This document shows positions 57,105-64,000 of a stretch of DNA of 64,000 nucleotides, in pieces. Position 1 is the stretch's first letter. Every line of letters starts with the position of its first letter. The notes below the pieces were generated by a model. The model searched no databases, was not told where the DNA came from, and worked only from the letters and a program-made list of their open reading frames with translations. Source of the DNA: Streptomyces cylindrosporus (GTDB taxonomy: Bacteria > Actinomycetota > Actinomycetes > Streptomycetales > Streptomycetaceae); assembly GCF_022698165.1 (NCBI RefSeq), contig NZ_JALDAY010000010.1:310001-374000 (forward strand). The letters are read 5' to 3'. Position numbers and translations under genes: made by a program.

Positions 57105-57698
57105 ATGCCACTTCGGGTCACGTTCGTCGCCGCCGCGCGCAGCTCCCCGCTGCTCGCCGAGCGCTTCGAGGACGACCGTCCGCTGGACCAGGCCGGCTGG
57201 GACGAGGTCCAGCACGTCGCCCACGACCTGATCCCGCTCGCGGCGGCCGAGCTGCGCTACTGCTCGCCCACCCCGCGCAGCCGCGCCACCGGCGACGCGC
57301 TCGGCTACGCCCCCCTCGTGCAACTCGCCCTCCGCGACTGCGACATGGGCCGCTGGCGCGGTCTGACCCTCGGCGAGGCGATGGCCCGCGAGCCCGAGGC
57401 CGTGGACGCCTGGCTCGCCGACCCGCGCTCCACCCCGCACGGCGGCGAGTCCCTGATGGCCTTCGTCGCCCGTGTCGGCAACTGGCTCGACACCCGCCCC
57501 TTCGAGGACGGCGGCCGCATCGTCGCCGTCGCCGAACCGTCGGTCATCCGGGCCGCGCTCGTCTACGCCCTGAAGGCGCCCCCGTCGAGCTACTGGAACA
57601 TCGACGTCCGCCCGCTGTCCACGACCACCGTCACCGGCCGCGCCGGCCGCTGGAACCTCCGCTTCGAGGGCGCGCCGGCTCAGCCCTCGCGTACGTAG
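57105..57698 (+). CDS. Histidine-phosphatase-fold protein lacking catalytic histidines
   Basis: This 197-aa protein aligns along its length with the phosphoglycerate-mutase/histidine-phosphatase fold: LRVTFVAAARSSP, RYCSPTPRSRATGDAL, CDMGRWRGLTLGEA, IVAVAEPSVIRAALVYAL. In active members the first strand has RHG and the last has a second His (V-x-H-x-x-x-I-R). Here they are AAR and VAEPSVIR, so both catalytic His are gone. It is probably a binding or regulatory pseudo-phosphatase. Ends 19 bp inside the convergent DUF6314 gene. Confidence 0.8.
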   Translation: MPLRVTFVAAARSSPLLAERFEDDRPLDQAGWDEVQHVAHDLIPLAAAELRYCSPTPRSRATGDALGYAPLVQLALRDCDMGRWRGLTLGEAMAREPEAVDAWLADPRSTPHGGESLMAFVARVGNWLDTRPFEDGGRIVAVAEPSVIRAALVYALKAPPSSYWNIDVRPLSTTTVTGRAGRWNLRFEGAPAQPSRT

Positions 57699-58126
57699 TC
57701 GGTGGTCAGCACCAAGTCCTTGGCGGGACCGCCCACCCGCCACACCGTCCGCCAGCGATCCGAGTCCCGCACGGTGAACTCGCCCCGGTAGAGGTCCGCC
57801 GCGCAGGGATGGTCGGCTGCATACCGTCCCGTGCCGAGGTCCAGGTCGTGGAAGGGGCGGCCGTCGGCGAAGCGGACGTCGGCCGTCCCCGGTGAAGCGC
57901 CGGGCAGGAAGCGCAGGGTGCGTTCGGCGGGCCGGGCTACGCCCTGCCAGGTGAAGGTGCCGGACTCCTCGTGCAGCAGCCCGCCGTCCTCCAGCGGGCT
58001 GAACAGGGTCACGCCCTCGAACCGTCCCTCGTCCCCGCTCGCCAGATCCCGCACGGTCCGCGCCACCCGCCAACTCCCGGCGAGATAGGCCAGCGCGTCC
58101 GCCACCGGCCAGAACTCACCCGTCAT
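57680..58126 (-). CDS. DUF6314 protein
   Basis: This 148-aa protein begins ADALAYLAGSWRVARTVRDLASG and has RFEGVTLFSPL and VWRVGGPAKDLVLTTDYVR, the DUF6314 (lipocalin-like) signature. It may bind a small hydrophobic ligand; function unknown. ATG at 58126 forms an ATGA overlap with the upstream small membrane-protein gene (58123-58377), so the two are co-translated. Confidence 0.8.
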   Translation of the reverse strand: MTGEFWPVADALAYLAGSWRVARTVRDLASGDEGRFEGVTLFSPLEDGGLLHEESGTFTWQGVARPAERTLRFLPGASPGTADVRFADGRPFHDLDLGTGRYAADHPCAADLYRGEFTVRDSDRWRTVWRVGGPAKDLVLTTDYVREG

Positions 58127-58377
58127 CGCCCTCTCCTCACCCCGCGCCGCAGGCGATCGGGCGACTCCAGCGGGTCCTTCCGCTCGGCCTGCGCCCGGAT
58201 CTCGTAGTGCGAGGCGTGGCTCGTGGCTCTGAAGGCCTCCTCGTAGGCGGCCAGCGCCGCGCCCAGACCCCCGCCGGCCCCACCACGGCGGCGGATCAGC
58301 CGCGCGAGCCCGGTGAACGCGCCCATCACCAGCACCAGCGCTCCGAGCACGAGGAGGTAGGGCAGCAGCTCGTCCAT
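58123..58377 (-). CDS. Small single-TM protein
   Basis: This 84-aa protein has one N-terminal TM (LLPYLLVLGALVLVMGAFTGL) followed by a basic, Arg-rich cytoplasmic tail with a short helical stretch. I do not recognise it. The start MDELLPYL at 58377 is preferred. It is translationally coupled to DUF6314 (ATGA), suggesting joint function. Confidence 0.72.
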   Translation of the reverse strand: MDELLPYLLVLGALVLVMGAFTGLARLIRRRGGAGGGLGAALAAYEEAFRATSHASHYEIRAQAERKDPLESPDRLRRGVRRGR

Positions 58378-58409
58378 GCCCCCGACCCTACGTCCCCACG
58401 CGGGCCCCA

Positions 58410-58438
58410 TTGACGTGCACACACCCCTTCCCTATCTT
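58410..58438 (+). promoter_or_regulatory. Strong promoter of the arabinofuranosidase gene
   Basis: TTGACG (58410-58415), a 17-bp spacer and TATCTT (58433-58438) form a consensus-like promoter 82 bp before the ATG. Confidence 0.8.
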
Positions 58439-58440
58439 GC

Positions 58441-58495
58441 CGTTCGAAGTGCTGACCGCTGTCTGATATTTCGAACGATCGAGCCGTTCAGAACG
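58441..58495. promoter_or_regulatory. Operator cluster of CGTTC/GAACG half-sites
   Basis: CGTTCGAA (58441-58448) is the inverse of TTCGAACG (58470-58477), and CGTTC-A-GAACG (58485-58495) is a perfect dyad. GAACGATC occurs twice (58473 and 58491). They lie just downstream of the -10, well placed for repression by a sugar-responsive regulator. Confidence 0.65.
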
Positions 58496-58520
58496 ATCCA
58501 TCAAGAGCCGCGGAGTATCC

Positions 58521-61007
58521 ATGTCACGCACCACCCGCACCCGCCTGAGACTCGGCCTCGGTGCAAGCGCTTTCCTGCTGGCCGCCGGCCTCATTCCGTC
58601 CCCCGCCCACGCCGAGGACGTCACCGACTACTCGATCACCGTCGACCCGAACACCAAGGGCGCGAAGATCGACAAGACCATGTACGGCGTCTTCTTCGAG
58701 GACATCAACCGGGCCGCCGACGGGGGTCTGTACGCCGAGCTCGTGCAGAATCGGTCCTTCGAGTACTCGACCGCCGACAACACCTCTTACACGCCGCTCA
58801 CCGCGTGGACCGTCTCCGGCAGTGCCCAGGTCGTGGACGACGACGGGCGCCTGAACGCCCGTAACCGCAACTACCTCTCCCTGGGCGCCGGTTCGTCCGT
58901 CACGAACGCCGGATACAACACCGGCATCCGCGTCGAGGAGGGCAAGAAGTACGACTTCTCGGTGTGGGCCCGGGCCGAGAGCGGCACCGCGCTGACCGTC
59001 TCGTTGCAGGACGCCGACGGCACCCTGGCCGCCGCCCGCCGGGTGAACGTGACCAAGAGCGGCTGGGCCCGGTACAAGGCCACCTTCACCGCCACTCGCA
59101 CCAGCTCCGACGGCCGGCTCACCGTGGCCACCTCGGCCGCCACCGCCCTCGACATGGTGTCCCTCTTCCCGCGCGACACCTACAGGCACGAGCCGAACGG
59201 CCTGCGCAAGGACCTCGCCGAGAAGATCGCCGCCCTGCACCCGGGCTTCGTGCGCTTCCCTGGCGGCTGCCTGGTCAACACCGGTTCCATGGCGGACTAC
59301 AGCGAGGCCTCCGGCTACCAGCGCAAGCGCTCGTACCAGTGGAAGGACACCATCGGCCCGGTCGAGACACGCGCCACCAACTCCAACTTCTGGGGCTACA
59401 ACCAGAGTTACGGCCTCGGCTACTACGAGTACTTCCGCTTCGCCGAGGACATCGGCGCCATGCCGCTGCCCGTCGTCCCGGCGCTGGTCACCGGCTGCGG
59501 CCAGAACAAGGCCGTCGACGACCCCGCACTGCTGAAGCGGCACATCCAGGACACCCTCGACCTCATCGAGTTCGCCAACGGGCCCGTGACGAGCGAGTGG
59601 GGGAAGAAGCGCGCCGAGATGGGGCACCCCAAGCCCTTCCACCTCACCCACATCGAGGTCGGCAACGAGGAGAACCTCCCCGACGAGTTCTTCGCCCGCT
59701 TCACACAGTTCCGGGCCGCCATCCAGGCGAAGTACCCGTACATGCAGGTGATCTCCAACTCCGGTCCGGACGACGCCGGTTCGACCTTCGACACGGCCTG
59801 GCAGCTGAACCGGGACGCCAAAGTCGACATGGTCGACGAGCACTACTACAACAGCCCGCAGTGGTTCCTGCAGAACAACGACCGCTACGACTCCTACGAC
59901 CGCAGCGGGCCCAAGGTCTTCCTCGGCGAGTACGCCTCCTGGGGCAACGCCTTCAAGAACGGGCTCGCCGAGGCCGCGTACATGACCGGCCTGGAACGCA
60001 ACGCGGACGTCGTCAAACTCGCCTCGTACGCACCGCTGTTCGCCAACGAGGACTACGTCCAGTGGAGTCCGGACATGGTGTGGTTCAACAACCACGCCTC
60101 CTGGGGCTCGGCCAACTACGAGGTCCAGAAGCTGTTCATGACGAACGTCGGTGACCGGGTCGTCCCCTCGACCGCCACCGGCACGCCCTCGCTGCTCGGG
60201 CCGATCACCGGCGCCGTCGGCCTGTCGACCTGGAACACCAGCGCCGCGTACGACGACGTGAAGGTCACCGGCGCCGACGGGAACACGCTGCTCAGCGACG
60301 ACTTCTCCGGTGACGCCACGCAGTGGACGCACACCGGCGGCGGCAGCTGGGAGATCCAGGACGGACAGTACGTCGAGACCTCGGACACCGCCGAGAACAC
60401 CATGGTCTCCGCCGGCGACCCGAGCTGGCACGACTACGACCTGCATGTGAAGGCCACCAAGAAGTCCGGCAAGGAGGGCTTCCTCGTCGCCTTCGGCGTC
60501 AAGGACACCGGCAACTACTACTGGTGGAACATCGGCGGCTGGAACAACACCCAGACCGCCGTCGAACAGGCCGTGGACGGCGGCAAGTCGACGCTGATCT
60601 CCAAGGCCGGGTCGGTCGAGACCGGCCGCGCCTACGACGTCGACATCAAGGTGCGGGGCCGCCAGGTCACCCTCTACCTCGACGGCCAGGAGTGGGGCGG
60701 CTTCACCGACGACAAGCCGGCCGAGCCCTTCCGCCAGGTCGTCACCAAGGACGAGAAGACCGGCGACCTGATCGTCAAGGTCGTCAACGCCCAGTCCTCG
60801 GCGGCCCGTACGGCGATCGACCTCGGCGGCGCCAAGGTCGCGTCCAAGGCCCGCGTGACCCAACTCGCCGCCGCGCCCGACGCGGTGAACACCGAGACGA
60901 ACACGGCCGTCGCCCCGGTGACGTCCACCTTCGACGGGGTCACCGACAGGTTCACGTACACCTTCCCGGCGAACTCCGTCACCTTCCTGCGGATCAGGCA
61001 GAATTGA
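58521..61007 (+). CDS. Secreted GH51 alpha-L-arabinofuranosidase with inserted LamG-like domain
   Basis: This 828-aa enzyme has a signal peptide cut after AHA (residue about 31). An N-terminal carbohydrate-binding region precedes or lies in the barrel (about 90-205). The GH51 barrel has acid/base Glu383 (EVGNEEN) and nucleophile Glu470 (VFLGEYASWG). At about 552-735 a concanavalin/LamG-like module interrupts the C-terminal beta domain, which resumes with VVNAQSSAARTAIDL and ends FLRIRQN. It should release arabinose from plant arabinan or arabinoxylan. A strong promoter and an operator cluster precede it. Stop codon abuts an IS605 remnant. Confidence 0.92.
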   Translation: MSRTTRTRLRLGLGASAFLLAAGLIPSPAHAEDVTDYSITVDPNTKGAKIDKTMYGVFFEDINRAADGGLYAELVQNRSFEYSTADNTSYTPLTAWTVSGSAQVVDDDGRLNARNRNYLSLGAGSSVTNAGYNTGIRVEEGKKYDFSVWARAESGTALTVSLQDADGTLAAARRVNVTKSGWARYKATFTATRTSSDGRLTVATSAATALDMVSLFPRDTYRHEPNGLRKDLAEKIAALHPGFVRFPGGCLVNTGSMADYSEASGYQRKRSYQWKDTIGPVETRATNSNFWGYNQSYGLGYYEYFRFAEDIGAMPLPVVPALVTGCGQNKAVDDPALLKRHIQDTLDLIEFANGPVTSEWGKKRAEMGHPKPFHLTHIEVGNEENLPDEFFARFTQFRAAIQAKYPYMQVISNSGPDDAGSTFDTAWQLNRDAKVDMVDEHYYNSPQWFLQNNDRYDSYDRSGPKVFLGEYASWGNAFKNGLAEAAYMTGLERNADVVKLASYAPLFANEDYVQWSPDMVWFNNHASWGSANYEVQKLFMTNVGDRVVPSTATGTPSLLGPITGAVGLSTWNTSAAYDDVKVTGADGNTLLSDDFSGDATQWTHTGGGSWEIQDGQYVETSDTAENTMVSAGDPSWHDYDLHVKATKKSGKEGFLVAFGVKDTGNYYWWNIGGWNNTQTAVEQAVDGGKSTLISKAGSVETGRAYDVDIKVRGRQVTLYLDGQEWGGFTDDKPAEPFRQVVTKDEKTGDLIVKVVNAQSSAARTAIDLGGAKVASKARVTQLAAAPDAVNTETNTAVAPVTSTFDGVTDRFTYTFPANSVTFLRIRQN

Positions 61008-61272
61008 CATCCTCGCCTGCGTGAACGCGGACGATTCCGGTCCGCACCGCTACCCGGTGCCACCGAGGGTTCCTGCTTCATCGGCCTCCGCCGCCCGGTG
61101 TGGGGTGGTCTTACGTGGTCTCCACAGGCTTGACGTCCCACCTGTCCGGCGGTAGGTCCGACAACTCCGTCGCCAGACAAGACGATCCTGCCATGACTCC
61201 GCGCCCCATCGGGCCGTTACGGCGAGGACGCCCTCCACCTCCACCCTGAAGGGTGGAGCACTGGGCAATTGT
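61008..61272 (-). mobile_element. Degenerate IS200/IS605 tnpB end
   Basis: Reverse reading gives the C-terminal style of OrfB/TnpB in Streptomyces: VGPTAGQVG, GDHVRPP, MKQEPS, then an Arg-rich tail. Beside the arabinofuranosidase stop is GACATCCTCGCCTGCGTGAA and then GATTCC, the usual right-end hairpin sequence in decayed form. At the other side is a perfect CTCCACCCT-GA-AGGGTGGAG hairpin (61239-61258), then CACTGGGCAATT. No intact transposase frame remains. Confidence 0.7.
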
Positions 61273-61722
61273 TCAGGTAGCCGGGGTCTCCTTCGTGGGC
61301 TGCTGTCCCAGGGGCAGCAGCCCGCGTTCGGTGAAGACCTTCTTCGCGACGAAGGTGGCGTTGAGGGCCTTCGGGAAGCCGCAGTATCCGGCCGAGTGCA
61401 GCAGCGCCTCGACGATCTGTTCGGGGGTGAGGCCCACGTTCAGGGACGCGTTGATGTGCACCTCCAGCTGGGGCTCGCAGCCGCCGAGCGCGGTGAGCAT
61501 GCCCAGGGTCACCAACTGGCGGTCGCGCGGCTGGAGTTCGGGGCGGGAGTAGATCTCGCCGAAGCCCCAGGCGACGATCTGGTGCCCCAGCTCGGGGCTG
61601 ATGTCGGAGAGCGAGTCGATGACCCGCTGCCCGGCCTCGCCGTCGACGCTCCGCAGCACCTCCAGGCCGCGGGTGAAACGCTCGTCACGGATGGTGCTCT
61701 CGCTCTTGTCTGCGTTGGTCAT
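61273..61722 (-). CDS. Carboxymuconolactone decarboxylase/AhpD-family protein
   Basis: This 149-aa CMD-fold protein has SPELGHQIVAWGFGEIYSRPELQPRDRQLVTLGMLTALGG and a second repeat with SLNVGLTPEQIVEALLHSAGYCGFPKALNA. It lacks a CxxC, so it is closer to carboxymuconolactone decarboxylases than to AhpD peroxidases. The ATG at 61722 has no Shine-Dalgarno but a TACGGT -10 7 nt upstream, so it appears leaderless, under a MerR-type promoter. Role may be in aromatic or oxidative stress metabolism. Confidence 0.88.
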   Translation of the reverse strand: MTNADKSESTIRDERFTRGLEVLRSVDGEAGQRVIDSLSDISPELGHQIVAWGFGEIYSRPELQPRDRQLVTLGMLTALGGCEPQLEVHINASLNVGLTPEQIVEALLHSAGYCGFPKALNATFVAKKVFTERGLLPLGQQPTKETPAT

Positions 61723-61729
61723 GAACAAG

Positions 61730-61760
61730 ACCGTAGGAGTTGGAGCACACTCCAGGTCAA
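61730..61760 (-). promoter_or_regulatory. MerR-type promoter with 19-bp spacer
   Basis: On the minus strand TTGACC (-35) and TACGGT (-10) are separated by exactly 19 bp and the spacer holds the dyad TGGAG-TGTG-CTCCA. A 19-bp spacer with a central dyad is the hallmark of MerR-activated promoters. No MerR gene is adjacent. Confidence 0.8.
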
Positions 61761-61773
61761 GCGGACCCGGCGA

Positions 61774-63006
61774 TCACCCGCCGAAGTACTGCTGAGCCGC
61801 GCGGACACCCGCCACCAGCGCGTCCACCTCGTCGGGCGTGTTGTAGACGTAGAAGCTCGCCCGGGTGGTCGCCGGGATGCCGTACCGCTTCACGATCGGG
61901 CGGGCGCAGTGGTGGCCGACGCGGACGGCGACGCCCCGCTCGTCCAGGACCTGGCCGACGTCGTGCGGGTGGATGCCGTCCACGGTGAAGGAGACCGCCG
62001 AGCCGCGGTCGGTGAGGCCGGCCGGGCCGACGATCCGCACGCCCGGGACCTCGCCGAGCAGCTCCAGCGCACGGGCGGTGAGCCGCTCCTCGTACGCCGC
62101 CACCTCCGCCATGCCCAGCGCCTCCAGGTACTCCACGGCCGCCGCGAGCCCCACCGCCTGGGACGTCATCGGCACGCCCGCCTCGAAGCGCTGCGGCGGC
62201 GGCAGGAAGGTGGTGCGGTCCATCTCGACGACCTCGATCATCGAGCCGCCGGTGAGGAACGGCGGGAGATCCGCGAGGAGTTCACGCCTGCCCCACAGCA
62301 CGCCGACGCCGTTCGGGCCGAGCATCTTGTGGCCGGAGAAGGCGAGGAAGTCCGCGCCGAGTTCGCGCACGTCGACCGGGCGGTGGGGGACCGACTGGGC
62401 GCCGTCGACCACGACCAGGGTGCCGAACTCGTGGGCCCGGTCGGCGAGTTCGCGCACCGGGTTGAGGGTGCCGAGGACGTTCGACTGGTGCGTGACGGCC
62501 AGCACCTTGGTGCGCTCGTCGAGGAGTTCGTCGATCCGGGTCAGGTCGAGGCGGCCGTCGTCTGTCAGGCCGAACCAGTCCAGCGTCGCGCCGGTGCGCT
62601 CGGCCAGCTGCTGCCAGGGCACCAGGTTGGCGTGGTGCTCCATCTGCGTGACCACGATCCGGTCGCCGGGGCCGAGCCGGCGGGCGTTGCCCAGCGCGTA
62701 GGCGACGAGGTTGATGCCCTCGGTGGTGTTCCTGGTGAAGACGATCTCGTCGGCCGACGCCCCCACGAACCGGGCCACCGTCCCCCGGGCACCCTCGTAC
62801 GCCTCCGTGGCCTCCCCGGCCAGCTGGTGCGCGCCGCGGTGCACGGCCGCGTTGTGCGTGAGGTAGAAGTCCCGCTCCGCGTCGAGCACCTGGAGCGGCT
62901 TCTGGGTGGTGGCGCCGGAGTCCAGGTAGACGAGCCGGGCGCCGCTGTCCACCGTCCGCTCCAGGATCGGAAAGTCCCTGCGCAGCACGTCCACGTCGAA
63001 GCCCAC
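61774..63006 (-). CDS. Class-II cysteine desulfurase (SufS-like)
   Basis: This 410-aa PLP enzyme has the N-terminal FPILERTVDSGARLVYLDSGATTQKP, THNAAVHRGAHQL, the PLP-binding lysine in FSGHKMLGPNG, and the catalytic Cys in RVGHHCARP. It should mobilise sulfur from cysteine for Fe-S clusters or thio-modification. There is no sufBCD operon next to it, so it is a stand-alone copy. Divergent from a CGNR regulator that may control it. GTG start at 63006. Confidence 0.92.
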   Translation of the reverse strand: MGFDVDVLRRDFPILERTVDSGARLVYLDSGATTQKPLQVLDAERDFYLTHNAAVHRGAHQLAGEATEAYEGARGTVARFVGASADEIVFTRNTTEGINLVAYALGNARRLGPGDRIVVTQMEHHANLVPWQQLAERTGATLDWFGLTDDGRLDLTRIDELLDERTKVLAVTHQSNVLGTLNPVRELADRAHEFGTLVVVDGAQSVPHRPVDVRELGADFLAFSGHKMLGPNGVGVLWGRRELLADLPPFLTGGSMIEVVEMDRTTFLPPPQRFEAGVPMTSQAVGLAAAVEYLEALGMAEVAAYEERLTARALELLGEVPGVRIVGPAGLTDRGSAVSFTVDGIHPHDVGQVLDERGVAVRVGHHCARPIVKRYGIPATTRASFYVYNTPDEVDALVAGVRAAQQYFGG

Positions 63007-63041
63007 GGCTCGCCACCTCTCACGGTTTCCATGTCTGTTTG

Positions 63042-63069
63042 CCGTGAGGAACGCTAGGCCTCCTCACGG
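63042..63069. promoter_or_regulatory. CCGTGAGGA dyad between SufS-like and CGNR genes
   Basis: CCGTGAGGA (63042-63050) and TCCTCACGG (63061-63069) are perfect inverted repeats. A related half-site on the reverse strand, CCGTGAGAGG, lies at 63016-63025. A TACCAT -10 (63084-63089) stands 6 nt before the CGNR start. It is a good operator for the CGNR protein. Confidence 0.65.
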
Positions 63070-63095
63070 AGAATCGCAAGCATTACCATGAGGCC

Positions 63096-63683
63096 GTGGA
63101 TGACGAGGCCCCTGTCTACCTGTCCCAGCTCCAGGTCCCCGGCGAGGAGCTCTATCTCTCGCTGGCCCTGGTCAACACGCGCTTCGCGCTCGGCCATCGC
63201 AAGGTCGACCTGCTGGAGGACACCGAGGCCGGACACCTGTGGCTCGTCCGGCATGAGCTGCTGCCCGACCGGGTGACCCTGAACGGCCGCCAGTTCGGCA
63301 GGCTCCTCGGCCTCCGCGAGGCGCTCCGCGCCCTCTTCAAGGCGTACGGCGCCCATGAGCGCCCGGCGGCCGGACACCTCGCCACCCTGAACGCGGCGCT
63401 CGCGGCGGCCCCCTCCACCCCGCGCCTCGCCTGGACCGCGGACGGCCCGCACCGCGCCGACGAACCCGACGCCGGCAACCCGGCCGCCGCCGCGCTCTCC
63501 CTTCTCGCCGAGGACGCCACCGACCTGCTGACCGGCGCCGAGGCCGCGCAGCTCGCCGAGTGCGAGGCCCAGGGCTGCGACCGCTGGTTCCTGCGCTCGC
63601 ACGGCGCCCGGCGCTGGTGCACGACCAAGTGCGGCAACCGGGTGCGGGCGGCACGGGCCTACGCGGCCCGGAAAACGCGGTGA
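63096..63683 (+). CDS. CGNR zinc-finger (ABATE domain) regulator
   Basis: This 195-aa protein has an N-terminal ABATE ligand domain (LYLSLALVNTRFA and LGLREALRALF) and a C-terminal CGNR zinc finger. The four-cysteine pattern is C-Q/D-R-W-F then WCTTKCGNRVRAARAYAAR. Such proteins are stress- or metabolite-responsive transcription factors. It is divergent from the cysteine desulfurase and has an operator-like dyad upstream. GTG start, probably leaderless. Confidence 0.9.
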   Translation: MDDEAPVYLSQLQVPGEELYLSLALVNTRFALGHRKVDLLEDTEAGHLWLVRHELLPDRVTLNGRQFGRLLGLREALRALFKAYGAHERPAAGHLATLNAALAAAPSTPRLAWTADGPHRADEPDAGNPAAAALSLLAEDATDLLTGAEAAQLAECEAQGCDRWFLRSHGARRWCTTKCGNRVRAARAYAARKTR

Positions 63684-63858
63684 ATTCACCGGCAAATAAG
63701 GTGCCGGGATATTTCTGTTTCCCGGCCGTTAACCAAGTCATTGAATATCTGCTCCGCTATTCGGAACTAACCTTGCCACTTCCTGTGAGAGGGGCAACCA
63801 AAGGGAAAGTCGATCCGTCTAACTCCGCGAATCAATAACCTTCGGGGAGTACCAAGGA

Positions 63859-64000
63859 ATGGATCGCTCGACCCTGTCCAAAGCCGTTTCGAGCGGCCAT
63901 TTCTCACCGAAGAGGGCTGCCGCCGTGCTCGCCGCGGTGCTCACCGGCGCCGTGTTCTGCGCCGCGGACGCCCTCGCCGGCAGCTACCCCTTCGGATCCC
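63859..64000 (+). CDS. 5' part of a secreted protein gene
   Basis: The ATG at 63859 is preceded by GGGGAG and opens a frame that runs off the window: MDRSTLSKAV then SPKRAAAVLAAVLTGAVFCAADALAG, a signal peptide with a likely cleavage after ALA. The mature part begins GSYPFG. The gene is too short to name. The 175 bp upstream are the AT-richest stretch in the window and contain GGAAC (63763-63767), possibly an alternative sigma -35. Confidence 0.7.
   Translation, partial: MDRSTLSKAVSSGHFSPKRAAAVLAAVLTGAVFCAADALAGSYPFGS

Noticed and set aside
58524..61010. 828-aa open frame antisense to the arabinofuranosidase
   Set aside because: It is a shadow of the well-supported GH51 gene, with GC-driven Val/Gly/Asp composition and no domains.
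61396..63057. 553-aa plus-strand open frame across the CMD and SufS genes
   Set aside because: Both opposite-strand genes have clear motifs; this frame is Arg/His/Val-rich and motif-free.

Overview
The window is a stretch of high-GC actinobacterial chromosome, almost certainly Streptomyces. The signs are a conservon (cvnABCD) followed by a CYP157-type P450, the infC-rpmI-rplT and pheST core with its usual neighbours (SseB-like, DUF1844, TrmH-type methylase, orphan PAS kinase), many GTG starts, ATGA/GTGA stop-start overlaps, and several genes that look leaderless. From memory, the gene order resembles the S. coelicolor region around SCO1630 to SCO1570, read backwards. I could not run a comparison.

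Layout. 84-4647: conservon operon plus P450. 4666-5607: RluA-like pseudouridine synthase. 5893-8602: a terpene synthase and a P450, which look like a two-gene terpenoid cluster inserted into otherwise conserved housekeeping order. 8596-12999: amino-acid permease, then a PadR regulator with a DrrAB-type exporter. 13051-15319: siderophore-interacting reductase under an iron box, a 5'-3' exonuclease and a small membrane protein. 15451-19105: a glycine-betaine-type ABC importer whose permease is fused to two tandem binding domains. 19106-19819: about 700 bp of structured non-coding DNA. 19820-23195: XRE-cupin regulator, metal/cobalamin-binding-like protein, TDT transporter and LysR regulator. 23231-29640: an APH-type kinase, then a gamma-glutamylation pathway made of gamma-glutamyl-GABA hydrolase, FadR-type regulator, GlnA4-like ligase, aldehyde dehydrogenase and SDR. 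29666-37827: secreted HAD phosphatase, PLP racemase-like enzyme, a 1024-aa proline-rich membrane protein translationally coupled to a mycosin protease, and a serine hydrolase. 37982-46752: translation genes. 47026-58377: regulators and small enzymes (SpoIIE-type phosphatase, NsdA-like regulator, Nudix, hydroxyacyl-CoA dehydrogenase, GHL10 hydrolase, EamA/MocR pair, DUF6461, GNAT, a degenerate histidine phosphatase, DUF6314). 58521-61007: secreted GH51 arabinofuranosidase, followed by an IS605/TnpB remnant. 61273-64000: CMD-family protein under a MerR-type promoter, cysteine desulfurase, CGNR regulator, and the start of a secreted protein.

The most unusual things are these. A 40-44 bp minisatellite appears to have grown from the last codons of the FadR-type gene. 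A perfect heptamer array (GATCACC, 10 copies) lies between two convergent stop codons. The proline-rich protein and mycosin form a pair with no type VII secretion genes in view. A histidine-phosphatase fold has lost both catalytic histidines. The MocR and EamA genes have divergent start codons that overlap. A textbook 19-bp-spacer MerR promoter has no MerR gene beside it. infC can only be started from an AUC codon, behind an intrinsic attenuator. No CRISPR array, tRNA, rRNA or complete mobile element was seen.
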